Part shown: one piece after another, positions 12,595 through 24,181 of the stretch | Layout of the letters: the number at the start of each line of letters is the position of its first letter | Position numbering within the stretch: the first letter of the stretch is position 1 | NCBI GenBank assembly: GCA_009760855.2 | Contig: WPIO01000032.1 | Location: 905,501-969,500 of the forward strand | Source of the DNA: Cristatella mucedo | Lineage: Eukaryota > Bryozoa > Phylactolaemata > Cristatellidae | Length of the DNA stretch: 64,000 bases | Reading direction: 5' to 3' | Notes under the pieces: model-generated | The model's input: the letters and a program-made list of their open reading frames with translations, nothing else | Database searches by the model: none | What the model was told of the DNA's origin: nothing | Program-made: the position numbers and the translations under genes

Positions 12595-12760
12595 TCTTAA
12601 CCCAGGAGTTAGTCGCTGGCCGAATCCCGAGTCAGGTTCTCGGTTCGAGTCTTGGAGCAGGATATCCTTGATCGCCATCTGTAAGTCTGCATCTGCATCT
12701 CATCTGCAATCTCTTGACATTACCCTTGTATCCTGAGTCGGTGGTTATTACAGCTTAATC
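12595..12760 (+). mobile_element. tRNA-derived SINE, diverged (different from SINE-A)
   Basis: A box A-like TTAACCCAGGAGTTAGTCGC is followed about 35 bp later by GGTTCGAGTC, a near-perfect RNA polymerase III box B. The 3' end is unclear. Confidence 0.55.
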
Positions 12761-13002
12761 ACCAATTGGATCACACTTCTCAGGGCAACCACCAGCTATA
12801 GGAGTGGTAGGTAGCTGTGCACCCCTCTGCGTATGCCTTCTCATCCGATCTGAGAAATTGTTCACCCACGATTATTTCTGGCAGCATGGGCATTATCGAT
12901 AGCTGGACCTGTGGAGGTGAGGCCATGTCTCAGCCTTATTCTGGAGCTCCCATGGGGCCTGTAATTCGGCCTGAAACCTCTTATCATCCTCGGAGAGAGG
13001 CA

Positions 13003-13178
13003 GAGAAAGATAGACAGACAGTGGCATGGAGAGAGTCACAGAAACAGAACAGACATGGAGAGAGACAGACAGAGAGGTGTGCAGAGAGCTGGACCAGAGA
13101 GATAGAGAGAGCGAGAGCTAGAGGAAGAGAGATAAGGGAGGGAGAGAGGGAGAGCTAGAGAGAGAGAGAGAGGGGGAT

Positions 13179-13218
<40 letters not shown>

Positions 13219-13351
13219 GTGAGGCAAAGAGAGAGAGAGAGAAAGGGAGGAAGAGAGGGAGATAGAGAGAGAGAGAAAGAGAGATGAGGGAGGAAGAGAG
13301 GGGGAGCCAGAGAGAGAGAGACAGAGAAAGGGAGGGAGAGAGAGAGAGAGG
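13003..13351. repeat. Purine (GA/GAGG)n low-complexity tract
   Basis: About 350 bp of almost pure purine on the plus strand, mainly GAGAGA with GGAG and GACA interruptions. It creates long spurious Ser/Leu/Pro frames on the minus strand. Confidence 0.95.
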
Positions 13352-13588
13352 TACTCCATCCTCACAGAAGTGGCCAGTCAGGCTGGCCATAACGGCAGCG
13401 TGATCCCCCCACCTAGGTTATACACCTTGCGGACCGACAGAGACCTCTGGTCGAGAGCCCTAGCTAGTCATGACTAAACAAGCAAGACTACAGGCCTGCA
13501 TTTAAGATTTATCGGGTTAGCTATTCAGGATGCTTGCCAGCTACACTCTGAAAATAAGGCCATTTGAAGATGCCCCTATCTTCTAATG

Positions 13589-13775
13589 CAGCAGTTCTAA
13601 ACCTGTAGGCCGCGACCCCTTTGGGGGTCGAACGACCCTTTCACAGGGGGTATTTTAAGACGTCTGCAAACAGGCATGTCCATATTTTGCAAACAATAAT
13701 TTTATGGTTGAGGGTCACCAAGGCATGAGGAACTGTATTTAAGGGTCGCTGCATTAGGAAGGTTGAGAACCACAG
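13589..13775. mobile_element. SPIN-like hAT MITE with perfect 8-bp target duplication
   Basis: This 187-bp non-autonomous DNA transposon has imperfect terminal inverted repeats: CAGCAGTTCTAAACCT at the left and AGGTTGAGAACCACAG at the right. It is flanked by the perfect 8-bp direct repeat TTCTAATG at 13581-13588 and 13776-13783, as expected of hAT insertions. The subterminal parts (CGACCCCTTTGGGGGTCGAA, GACCCTTTCACAGGGG, and GGGTCACC..GGCATGAGGAACTG) agree closely with the SPACE INVADERS (SPIN)/URR1-type hAT MITEs as I remember them. There is no transposase inside. The two ends are well preserved; the interior is more diverged and is AT-rich. Confidence 0.9.
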
Positions 13776-13799
13776 TTCTAATGGATTTACATTTTGGAA

Positions 13800-15225
13800 A
13801 GTCATCCAGCAGCAAGCCACAGAGACTGGCTAGTAAGTGGCTTGACTATTGACACCGAAAAGGCATCTGGTGGTGGCTGCTCGGCAGCAGGGCCTGCAAC
13901 TGGACTCGCCAATCAACGTTCAGGCTGAGCTGACTGCAAGGGAATGTCAGTCTCAGCCCTATTACTCCTAGCTTGGGTGTTGTCTGACTGATTCATGTGA
14001 CTTTCGGCTGCTGACTCTGCCTCCTCTTTCCCATTGTCAGGACTGGACAGGACTCTCTCGTCTTTTTTACTCTCGCTCTCTGTACTAAGCTTTGGCATCA
14101 AATCATACCCATTTGGTTCGTTGAGTTATCCATCTTACTGCAATTCCTAGCAAGCTCTCAGTGAGGAGCAGTTGGGGTGCTTGTTTGCTATGCCGGTAGC
14201 TTGTCAGGGAATCAGCCAAGTATGCTGCTTCTGAATAGAGCTGGAAGCTTTGGCTTGCAAGCAGTTGCTACATGAGAGTATCATAGCTGATCTGGGACTT
14301 GAGATCATAACAGGTGCCACTCCTCATGCTAGCAGCATTAATAACTGCAGCAGCTGCTGTAGTAGACAGAGATTTGATCAAAATAGTGGTGCAGCTGGCC
14401 CTCTCACCAGTGCCTGGCCTATTGATGTGAGGTTAAAACATTGCTCCAGTGCTAGTAACAATTGTGTCGAGTTCACCAGCTGGGGGTTGGCTATTGTGTA
14501 TGAATAGGTGAGACAGGCATGTGTGTTAGCTTGCCTGTGGCCTACCAGTGAGTTTTGGCATTGCTTACCGATGGGCCAGCAGCTGTATGTGGATATCTGA
14601 CTTGGCATGTGTCTCTCAACTAGAGCATTGGGCCTGAGCTGACATACTTGTGGTTGACACTGTCTCACTAGTCCCATCCATCATTATTGCTGCTCTTTTT
14701 TATACTAGCTTTTACTGATAGGTGCACAAGCCTCTGATAATGGTCTACAGTGAGAATGGTAAGCACATTATCTGTGTCATTTGGGGGCTGATAGCTCATT
14801 TACTTGAGCTTGATGATACCCAGTGGATGTGCAATGGCTTGCATTGACTAGCTTCCTCATGTTTTATCCGGTGCCTATATTAATTCACCGTTGGATCTCC
14901 TATTATGCCGGATTCAGGATGACTTCAGCAGATCCCCGAAGGTTCGGTTTTGCGTCCTCTTTCCTGCCAGTCTTGACAGCCGTGTCCAATTGATCGAGCT
15001 GTTTCTTTCTCTCACACCTCACAAGAGTGTTGTATTCAGGTTTTCTATTTCTATACCTTCTAGTCAATATGTCCAGCCATTCCCAAATACAGACGGCGCA
15101 TGTTTGCTTATGACCGAGCTGTAGCTGGCATCGAAACCCATCAAGATCAATGTAGGTGCTTGCTGCGTCTAACCTTGAGCTGGTAGTATTTTGAGGCATA
15201 TCCATGCACACGTCCTTGAATGTGC
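13800..15225. other. No recognisable gene or repeat
   Basis: Moderately GC-balanced sequence with only short chance frames. The frames at 13913-14101, 14250-14677 and 14891-15211 show no domain or usable splice pattern. Confidence 0.4.
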
Positions 15226-15229
15226 GGAT

Positions 15230-15232
15230 GTG

Positions 15233-15300
<68 letters not shown>
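15230..15300. repeat. (TG)n microsatellite
   Basis: About 60 bp of uninterrupted TG after a short TATA tract. Confidence 0.97.
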
Positions 15301-15301
<1 letters not shown>

Positions 15302-15309
15302 CTGCTTGC

Positions 15310-15880
15310 CTGTGACAGCTGATCACCTGCATGTCAGTAGTGCAGCTGTGATTCTGCCACGGCCCCATGGTGCTATAGAATGCTCAAACGCTAAATGTTA
15401 TGTTCTTCACCTCGCCTACCTCTTTAGATATATCTTTGGCTATTTCATGATGCAGAGTGCCATTTATACAGATTTGCTGATTTGTTAGCCAGCATTAGCA
15501 TGGAAGATGTCTATGCCTTATTTGTCTGATTGTGTTTACTAATGTCATTGGTTAGGCAGATCATGTTCAAAAACCGGTAGCACTAAGAGCACAAATAAAT
15601 ATTCAGCTGAAATTTATTTGCCTTGGTTGGCCATGAAATAATGGAACAAGGGGTTTCACTTACTGGGGTATACAATGCTTTATAACTCAGCTTTGTAAAC
15701 TGATAACAACTATCTGCTATCAATACATCTTCGTTACCCACAAATACTGCCCCGTATTTCACGGAATAAGTACAAAGTCCTGTGATAATACAACTTATAG
15801 AGTCTTTCTTGGACCACAATTGTCACAACAAGAGAAGGAGAAGTGAGCTTCGACTTTGATAGTGGCAGTGAAACCATAGT
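15310..15880. other. No recognisable gene or repeat
   Basis: Between the TG microsatellite and a probable SINE; no coding or repeat signal is seen. Confidence 0.4.
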
Positions 15881-15884
15881 TATC

Positions 15885-16045
15885 TTATTTAAGAAGCTCA
15901 CTTGTATAGCTGACAGAAGAGCCGTTTTGGCTGCTACTCCTGCATTCAGTCAGCAATAACAAAGTGCCTGCTAAAAGAGTCGAGCTGACGACCTAGGTCC
16001 TAAAGTGTGAGTACCTCACCGTTAGTCAAAGGCAGTCCCTAAAGC
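15885..16045 (-). mobile_element. Diverged SINE-B-like element
   Basis: The plus strand carries AGCTGACAGAAGAGCCGTTTTGGCTGCTACT and then GTCGAGCTGACGACCTAGGTCC in pieces that parallel the SINE-B copies at 46.1 and 57.1 kb (GCGACAGAAGAGCC, then CCCACGACCTCGGGACCGAGG). It is more diverged than both. Confidence 0.55.
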
Positions 16046-16359
16046 GGGTGCCACATATTACGAAAAGCACTGCAAAATCGCAATAGCACCACAAATATCG
16101 AAAAAGATCCTATTCGGGCTACATTCACTGGTGCTTTATCCATTCAATGCATTGCTGCTAACGTGAGAGACATGCCTCTGCATCATAACTTGGCCCCACA
16201 TATGAGATCATAGTACCTTTAGCATGCGACATGCCATGGTGCCTAAAGCACATGCCTGGTAGATAAAGCATGAGCATACCATACCTAATACCTAAGGTTA
16301 GCTATATCTGTTAAAGTTTATTTTTGTGCATACATATACAAATTAGTAATGGTGCTAGT

Positions 16360-16590
16360 ACATCTTTATAACGCCCTCGGGGAAAGTAATCTCTTTCTAG
16401 TTGTTTGACGCTTTCTGTTAAGGAAGCATAATCAAATAGTTAGTGGCAACATGCACTGTGTCAACAAGTATAACATGGCAAGAGATAGCATGCACAATGT
16501 CCCCATGCAAATATGGTTAGTGATAGCATGCACAGTGTGAGTGCACATAAGCACACGAAGGACGAATCGTAAGGTCTCAGCAGATGCTTT
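16360..16590 (-). mobile_element. LINE-A 3' fragment
   Basis: It contains CGCCCTCGGGG..AATCTCTTTCTAG, then ATGGTTAGTGATAGCATGCACAGTGT and GCACATAAGCACACGAAGGACGAATC in pieces shared with the LINE-A copies at 30.9 and 53.0 kb. Confidence 0.8.
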
Positions 16591-16701
16591 GAGAAAAATG
16601 AGCTGCGAAAGCAAGGGAGTTGAGTGAATTTGACATACTTGAATGCTATTCAAGGTATGTGATTGATGGCTACTACTTACCTGTATTGAACCCGTTGCAA
16701 T

Positions 16702-16705
<4 letters not shown>

Positions 16706-16739
<34 letters not shown>

Positions 16740-16740
16740 C

Positions 16741-16782
<42 letters not shown>

Positions 16783-16812
16783 GTTATATATGGTTATACA
16801 TGGTAATATATG

Positions 16813-16854
<42 letters not shown>
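16706..16854. repeat. (TA)n tracts with a perfect AT-rich palindrome
   Basis: Three TA tracts are separated by ACCATACA/TGTATGGT units. ATATATAACCATACATATAT and its reverse complement face each other at about 16730-16792, giving a cruciform-capable inverted repeat. Confidence 0.9.
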
Positions 16855-17236
<382 letters not shown>

Positions 17237-17578
17237 TCAGCTCTAGACTTAGGAGGGTTTGACTTACAAAAATTCAGGCCCACGAAATTAAAAACGACAG
17301 TGCTGATATAATCAAAATTTATCCAAAATGTATCCAAGAAAACTTTCAAAATCCGGGAGAGATCAGTCGATTTAGCAATGCTGCAAACAGTCGGAAAAAA
17401 ACAATGCCCGACAACTATGCATTGTGGGTATTGAGGGCTCTCTCTAGTTATGAGGTATGATGTGCTCAGAATGATCTCGTGATTTCTCATTTTTTATGTT
17501 GTGATTTCACCATTTGCTACTTTATTACTGTAATTACTACTGCTTCTTTATTAGTTATTTGTGCTTATTTTGAGATGA

Positions 17579-18955
17579 CTTTAAAATGCAAAAGTAGCAC
17601 CTCTCCTGCTGGTGGAAAGAAGGAGCAGATGAGAGAAGTTTCTCTTCACGTGAAAATGGACATCATACGGAAAGAGAATATGGCACATCGCTGACCGTGA
17701 TCTTATGAGAAATGGATTATCCGCTTTAACCATCTCTAATATTCTGAAGGATAAACAGCAAATTATCGATTCTGTAAAGTCTGCTGCTTCCATCAAATAG
17801 AAAATCTTCACAACAAAGAGAAATGGGCCTATCAAAGAGATGAAGAAACTGTTTGTCGTGTGGATGGACGACCAGAATAAAAAAACGTGTGCCTCTAACT
17901 CTGATAACCATTCAAGCTAAAGCAATGAGCCTCTTTAATGACCTCGATAGGCAGCATAATGATCCAACCTGCGGTCAAGATTGTATAGCAAGCCTTGGCT
18001 GATTTGGTTGCTTCAGGAAATGCCAATCATTCCTCAGCGTTAAAATCACTGGCTGAGCTCCAAGTGCTGATAACGAAGCTGTGGAGATGTTTAATGAAAG
18101 CTGGATAAAATGATTAAGAAAGAAAATTATTCGCCAAAACAGATTTTTAACGTGGATGAAACGGCGCTTTTCTGAAAACTTATGCCTGAGCATACGTACA
18201 TACACCCGGATGCAAAATCAATATCTGACTTTAGGACTCTCAAGGATAGGCTGACGTTGCTGGTTGGGGGAAACGTGGCAGGGTTTAAACTGAAAACTTT
18301 CCTGGATTATTAATCTGAAAACCTTTGAGCCTTCAAGAAAATCAACAGAATGCACTGCCTGTATATTTCCGCCATAGCCAGAAAGCATGGATGACTGCAG
18401 TGCTTTTTAAAGAATATTTTCTGCACAGTTTATTCCGAGCTCCAAAAATCTGCTGCCACGTCAGGATTACTCCCCTAACATCCGCTGATTTTGGATAGTG
18501 CACTTAGACACTACAATCTTGGGAGCTGCATCTAACGATGAGGGTGATTTAGATGCCACCCAGCACCACTTCTCTCATTTAGCCATTCGATTCATTATTG
18601 CTGCTTTTAAGACCTGCTATAGGCGGCGTACGTTCGCTTAGGTTGATACAGAACATTACACGGGCATTACTTTACGTGAAATTTTTGAGCCACTAGGACA
18701 TCGTAAATGCCACGAAATAAAAACCATTCAATGTAAGTGTGATTATGTGAACGCGACGTGTATGAAGGGTGCATTGAAAAACTACTGGGTGCATGTATGA
18801 ACGACTTTTAGGGTTTTGACAATTTTGCGAAGTGAAAGAAATGGAAGTAAAAATTGTGACAATGAGAATACAGCTCAAAATTGCTGTTAATGCTGACGAA
18901 GCTTTCGATCTCGTTGATGAATAAGGCAGTGAGTTTACTCATGACGACCTAATTA
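17579..18955 (+). pseudogene. pogo/Tigger (jerky-type) transposase relic
   Basis: Frameshifted pieces of a Tc1/mariner-superfamily pogo/Tigger transposase occur in order. An N-terminal helix-turn-helix lies at 17620-17790 (VKMDIIRKENMA, then GLSALTISNILKDKQQII). The DDE domain start at 18130-18290 reads FNVDETALF, then PEHTYIHPDAKSI and LKDRLTLLVGGNVAGFKLK, where the Asp of NVDET is the first catalytic residue. Diverged downstream parts follow to about 18.95 kb. Several stops and frameshifts interrupt the frame, so it is inactive. Terminal repeats and the TA target were not located. Confidence 0.82.
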
Positions 18956-19134
18956 ATTAGAAACTGAAAAAAATACGAACGAAACAAGTAATGACGAACA
19001 TAATGTGGTGTCACGAAAGATTAACATAAAAGAAATGGCTGAGTCATTCTCCTCTTTCGCTCGTAGAATGCAGTAGCTAGAAATAAATGACTGCAACTTT
19101 GAAAGGTGCCTTTAAGCTGAAAGGCAAACTAATC

Positions 19135-19215
19135 ACGCATCTATTTATCACAGTATGTAGTGGGTCCATGTGATTCCTCCTTTGTATACTCAAGAGTGCT
19201 TACACTGTGCCTGCT
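19135..19215 (+). mobile_element. LINE-A fragment
   Basis: A short piece matches the LINE-A segment downstream of the reverse transcriptase (GTGGGTCCATGTGATTCCTC, then TGCTTACACTGTGC). Confidence 0.6.
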
Positions 19216-19484
19216 GCCCATGCCCCAGTATCCTTCATCTGCAACACAGTTATTTTTAATGGAATCCTCGGCTTCACTTCAACTGCCTAAGCTATGCAAA
19301 AGGGCTGAAAGCATTGTATTTTCCTTCTCTGATGTCGTCCAACAAGCAGCAAGCAGCTCTTTGAACCAGTGGCTCAATAAAAGCCTCCAGTGCGACTTAT
19401 TTTGTTGTTTTTGTAATTGTATATATACGATCAAGCACTTTGGTAGGAGCACGTGCCCAGGCACACTTGCACATGCTTTTGTGT

Positions 19485-19560
19485 ATGTGCGTGTGTGTGT
19501 GTGTGTGTGTGTGTTTGCCTGTGTCTGTGAGTCTGTGTCTGTGAGTCTGTGTGTAGGTAT
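19485..19560. repeat. (TG)n-rich microsatellite
   Basis: A GTGTGT run is followed by TGTCTGTGAGTC repeats. Confidence 0.9.
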
Positions 19561-19639
19561 GTGCAAAAGCAAGCTGGAGCTGGGTATCGGCACACATGTT
19601 TCACAGTAATCTTTGCGAAGTTGCAGAAGCACAATTGTT

Positions 19640-20350
19640 CACAGTAGATGCTGTTAGTATAATTCTGCTCCCCTAAAGCTTCCGATGAGGCACGAAAAGC
19701 TTATTTAGAAAACTTGTTTCCTTAAGTCGGAGCTGATAGCTAAAAAAAGGGGCAGCGAAAAACAGGGTAATAATTCGACTACCAACAGTACCAACTATAG
19801 TTTTAACGAACTTATCGCCGCTAAAGATGCCGCTGCTTCACAGCTGTGGCTTTGAGCAATTCACGAGTAGCCAAGAGCACTGTTATTGCTCAGGTAAGTG
19901 ACCAGATGTTTTGTGAGCCATTGAAGTCTTGAAATTACATAAACATTTTCTTAGTAGCGACTCTCCGTCTTCAAAGTCGTAGCAGCTTCCTAGACGGCAT
20001 TGTTCAATAGCTCAATCTGCTCACTTTGAAGACACCCTCTGAGTGATGGCAATGACTTAAAAGTGTTTTGTGTAAGGCCAAGTGACACTAAACTTGTGCA
20101 TTGTCATTTTCTGCAGTTATAGCTGCGTTTCAGTGTATGAACCGGTCTTTAACTGTGCAGCAACGGTTGAAGCATATAGAATCGGCGCTTGGAGGACATA
20201 CTCCTTGTTGATTAAACTGTGTAGCACAGTGCTTGATATTGGAAAGTAAATGATACTTAACGCTTGCTTATATCTCAAAAAGAGAAATAAAATTGCCATT
20301 TGCCAAACAATTGACTCTATGACCAAAATATTTTGAATTTACCAACCGCT
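19640..20350. other. No recognisable gene or repeat
   Basis: Nothing coding or repeated is recognised before the SINE-A copy at 20.36 kb. Confidence 0.4.
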
Positions 20351-20355
20351 AAATA

Positions 20356-20510
20356 ACGAGCTGGGTTGGTCCAGCGGTTAAGGTGCTCGCCCCGACTAAG
20401 GTCTGGCTGAGGTCGTGGGCTCGAGCCCTGAGGCATATGTGAAGCGCCTGGATAGGGATTTATTTCTCTTGGGGCGCTATACAAATGAATTATTTAAATT
20501 TTTTAATTTT
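20356..20510 (+). mobile_element. SINE-A, copy 3
   Basis: It contains GAGCTGGGTTGGTCCAGCGG, GGTCGTGGGCTCGAGCCCTG and the LINE-A-like tail ending AAATGAATTATTTAAA. Confidence 0.9.
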
Positions 20511-21064
20511 AATCAGAAAAAAGGAATAATTTGCTTCTTTTTCTTCACATGCAGTCTGTAAATATCAATATGTGATTTAAAATTTCATAATATTCATCGC
20601 ATGTTATTTTACCTGTGGTCATACAAATATCACTGGCTTGACCCTTGCCTCAGATAGTTAAGTGACAAAGTTTCATAAATATACTCGAGGGCTGTCGACT
20701 CCTCTTAGAGAGCAGTGATAGGTTTCTGTCTGTATCAGGCCCATTTTTATGTGTAGTTGTGTTATCAGCACCATGTGGGATGGGGTTCGCTAATACCTCA
20801 AAACTAGCATCGCTGCCCCCAACAAGCAACTCTTTCTCTGTGGCTATTCTCTCTGTCGTAGTTAGCACTGCGAAACCTGCTGTCCCTTAGGCAAAATTAG
20901 CTGGGGCAAAGTGGTGCAACCATCTTGAGGACCTGTCAACAAGCCACCATTTGAAGTCCGATACTCCCTTCCAGCCAAACTAATTATGCATTCAGGCTTC
21001 TAGCAAGATCTTGACTACGATTAACTCCTCTTTGAGGGTCATCAAGGTCATCAAGCAAGATAGA

Positions 21065-21232
21065 AGAAGCGCTATTCATTATTCATTTCGTTTGTTCTTC
21101 AAGCATGATTTTACTTACCATTCAATTGCATTTCACTTTACAGCAAATGTAAAGCGCCTAGAGAGAGATTAAGTTCTCTGAGGGCGCTTTATCAAGTGAA
21201 TTATTATTATTATTATTATTATTATTAAGAGA
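21065..21232 (+). mobile_element. LINE-A 3' end with (ATT)n tail
   Basis: Sense-strand LINE-A terminus: TTACAGCAAATGTAAAGCGCC, then the hairpin AGAGATTAAGTTCTCTGAGG and GCGCTTTATCAAGTGAATTA followed by (TTA)n. A strongly 5'-truncated copy. Confidence 0.9.
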
Positions 21233-21239
21233 TTGTAGC

Positions 21240-22545
21240 TAAGGAGGATCTTCCGCTGAATACTCTTTTGCTCTAGTCTTGATCAATTTGGTGCCGACAT
21301 ACCAAAGCACCTGTTCCAGAGGCTTCCAGATTCTTCCGGTCTGTTGATGTCTTCTCACAAATATACGATATATCTGTATGTATATAAATCAGCAAATGCA
21401 GCCGGATCTAATCTGAACTGGTTGTCCTAAGGTCCTTGTACCTATGGAATTTGTATTAAAAGAAATATTAATATAAGGAAGTTAGTAGTTGCGATGCATT
21501 AATCTTTCGAACAACTGATCATTACTACGGGTCACTAAGTTATCTGGGAATCAAACATACAGGTAGATACATGAAATCCTGAACTTTCCTTGTTGTACAC
21601 TCATTTGCTTGGGTGACAATGCATGAGTGATAAAATCTATATAAATTTGAATTGTTCTACTCAAAACTAACCTTGACGTAATATTTGTATATTCTTAATG
21701 TCCTCGAGAAGAAGTAAATTTCAAATCTTACGAACTATCCGAGTCGCGAGAGGAAATTTTTTCGGTAATAAATCTACAATTTTTATCCCTTTGAGGTATG
21801 ACACTTACTTTCCAGAAATAACGATGAATAAAACAATGGTGCTACATTTTTTTAAATTAATCTTAAAGGGAATTCTGGGCACCAATTTAAATAGCAAACA
21901 AAATGAATCCGACTGTATTCAATGAAATCTAAGATAGGCCAAAAGCGCATTCCTAATTTTAAACAAAAAAGCACAGTGGGTTACTTTGTAATCTCAATTA
22001 TAAGTTCCACACTCCCACCATATCGAGAGTACATGGTTTTGATGTGGTTTTCGATGGCCCCATTGATGTTTACCATTTTTCTTTAGAAGACTCCTTATTC
22101 TGCCACACATCACTCTCTCAATGTTTTTATAAGTAAAGATTTAATGAAGTCCTTGTTTCTCTCTTGGCCAGACAACTACTGCTCAGCTCAGGAGCAGACA
22201 GCCTGCCAACAAAGTCACTATTGTTCCTCAGTTGGTACTTAATACAGCTGCTAGGTCAAACTTTAAGGGACTTATATTATACTTAAACCCAGATTTTCAG
22301 CTAAGTGCCTACTGTTCTCGATTTTTCTTCCTTCTTCATTATTGTAAGGGCACTGAAATCTGCTTAAGCCCTCTGCTCGCTATAGTAGCAAAAATTGCCC
22401 CTCCCCCACTTTCACACCATCAAAGTAATTACGTTTTTCTAAATCTACCGACATAAAAAGATCGTAATCGTGCGTATATATCTGGCCGCTCAAGGTTGTA
22501 GGCTGAATTTGAAAAGGTTCATGTCTTCTCGGTCTCCCAATCGAT
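21240..22545. other. No recognisable gene or repeat
   Basis: AT-rich. The 75-codon frame at 21698-21925 has no recognised domain. Confidence 0.4.
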
Positions 22546-22548
22546 ATA

Positions 22549-22700
22549 TGCCGAGCCGGTTTGGTCCAGTGGTTAAGGTGCTCGCCCCGACCAGGCCTGG
22601 CTGAAGTCGTGGACTCCAGCCCCGGGACATATGCGAAGCGCCTGAATAGAGATTAATTTCTCTTGGGGCCCTATTCAAATGAGTTAATTTTGTATTTATA
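22549..22700 (+). mobile_element. SINE-A, copy 4
   Basis: It contains GAGCCGGTTTGGTCCAGTGG, a mutated box B region (GTCGTGGACTCCAGCCCC) and the shared LINE-A-like tail. Confidence 0.88.
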
Positions 22701-22704
22701 TATT

Positions 22705-24080
22705 GTCTGCCACACTCCAGATGTCGTAACTCTGAACCCTACAAAATCTGAACCGATGTTAACTCCACGTGATCCCAGGGCTCATCAAGCTTCTGCATAA
22801 GTCCTTGATTATACCTGAGTCGAGTCATTTTCTTTGCAGATAAAGCTGCGAGCCACATTTTTCTTAGAATATAAATGTACACCTCTCTGTTTTGTATTGT
22901 AGCTTTAAAAAATAAACAATCAACTCCATGCTTGGTCTTGTATGAAACGTTTGGCTCGATCATATTATCTAGTTTTGTCCGGGAGACCAAAGTAAAGTCA
23001 CTGCAGCCCGATTTCAATTCGGATGGTATCGAGTAAACACTGGTTGTGGCGCCTCAGAAGTGATCAGAGCTATGTAGCTTGACATTTCTATGTAGAATAC
23101 ATCGTATATACTGCTTGCATTTAGTTTTCTTAATGTGATTAACACTAAACTTTGATAACCTGGCTCAAGCAGAGGTCATCTGTGACACTGGCCATAACCT
23201 TGTTCACGCTAGTGTATCCAAATGCTTACTCTTTGATCCGCCGAGACTGGGATTTTCAAATGACCGACATTTTTACTTGGACGGCGGCAAACTTTCAAGA
23301 TAGTAATAGTTTTCAATGGTTACACTTAAAGTTAAGCAACTAGGAGTGTGTTCAGCTCAGGGGTCGGCAAACTTAACTTTTCGGACTATTCGACCATGTC
23401 ATCAGGTCAAGAAGGCGTACTAGGCCAGAAGAAACTAGGCCCACTCAGCCGAGCCGGTAGAGAGAGCGTGGCCATACGACCAAGCAAACAGTCGCAACAG
23501 CCGCACAGGATCATTCATCTTCGCTCAGGGCTACTAAATTTCACAATCATTTGTTGACAAAGATTCAAGCAGCCGCTAGCCTTTTGTGTCTGCACTTGAA
23601 CACAGCTTGACTGGCCGATACTGAGGCAGTCGCTTCAAGTCAGACTCGATGAGCCAACGTCGGCTGGTGAAGACTTGTCCACTTGACCAACAGTCTTCCG
23701 GCCCCAGCAGTCAGGAAATACTTCCCTAACACAAGTAAATGAGACCGGCTGCTTGAGCTTAGAACGACACTATTTGCAGCTGGCTGAACAATCCGGAACC
23801 TGGCTGGGAGGTACCGGAGAGGCCAGATAATGTCAACCGTTACGTCAATCCTCACTCAGAAAACAGTTGTTGGTCAACCTTTTGTCGTACTATCGACTCC
23901 TTTGTGCAAAAGCTCAATAGGATGGCATCTGAAAAGCACGGTTGTGCATTCGGTTCCGGTAGTTGCAGTCTAATGGCGCTGTCCTGCATCTAGTAACGGC
24001 TGCCCATGGAGAACTATGCCTCAACTACTATCTAACCAAGTGTCTCTTTCGTACGGCCGTTAAGAATTTCTCACAGGATA
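22705..24080. other. Unassigned, one hAT-like terminal motif
   Basis: CAGGGGTCGGCAAACTTAAC at about 23358 resembles a hAT (Tip100/Charlie-type) terminal repeat, but no matching right end was found. Frames in 22739-23017 and 23152-23860 show no domain. Confidence 0.4.
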
Positions 24081-24118
24081 ATTAAATGCTGCTAAGCTTT
24101 GCTCGTTCCGCAGAGGGT

Positions 24119-24170
24119 ATGGCGACCGCAGCACCCGTGTTGGGCTTCTTAGCCATCTCGATGTTCTGTG
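24119..24170 (+). CDS. Candidate Ly6-locus exon 1 (signal peptide)
   Basis: This short exon encodes MATAAPVLGFLAISMFC, a typical hydrophobic secretion signal, and ends after one base of the next codon (phase 1) at a strong GTGAGT donor at 24171. An in-frame ATG at 24086 would add 11 residues; either start would work. The phase matches the acceptor of the Thr/Ser-rich exon at 29583, and joining them makes a GAT (Asp) codon. The intron would be 5.4 kb. The assignment rests on signal-peptide composition, donor quality and matching phase; there is no transcript evidence. Confidence 0.5.
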
Positions 24171-24181
24171 GTGAGTTCTGT

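Noticed and set aside
13036-13390. Ser/Leu/Pro frames on the minus strand
   Set aside because: Low-complexity translation of the purine tract.
23358-23377. hAT-type terminal repeat CAGGGGTCGGCAAACT
   Set aside because: No matching right terminus or 8-bp duplication was found, so a MITE call is not supported.
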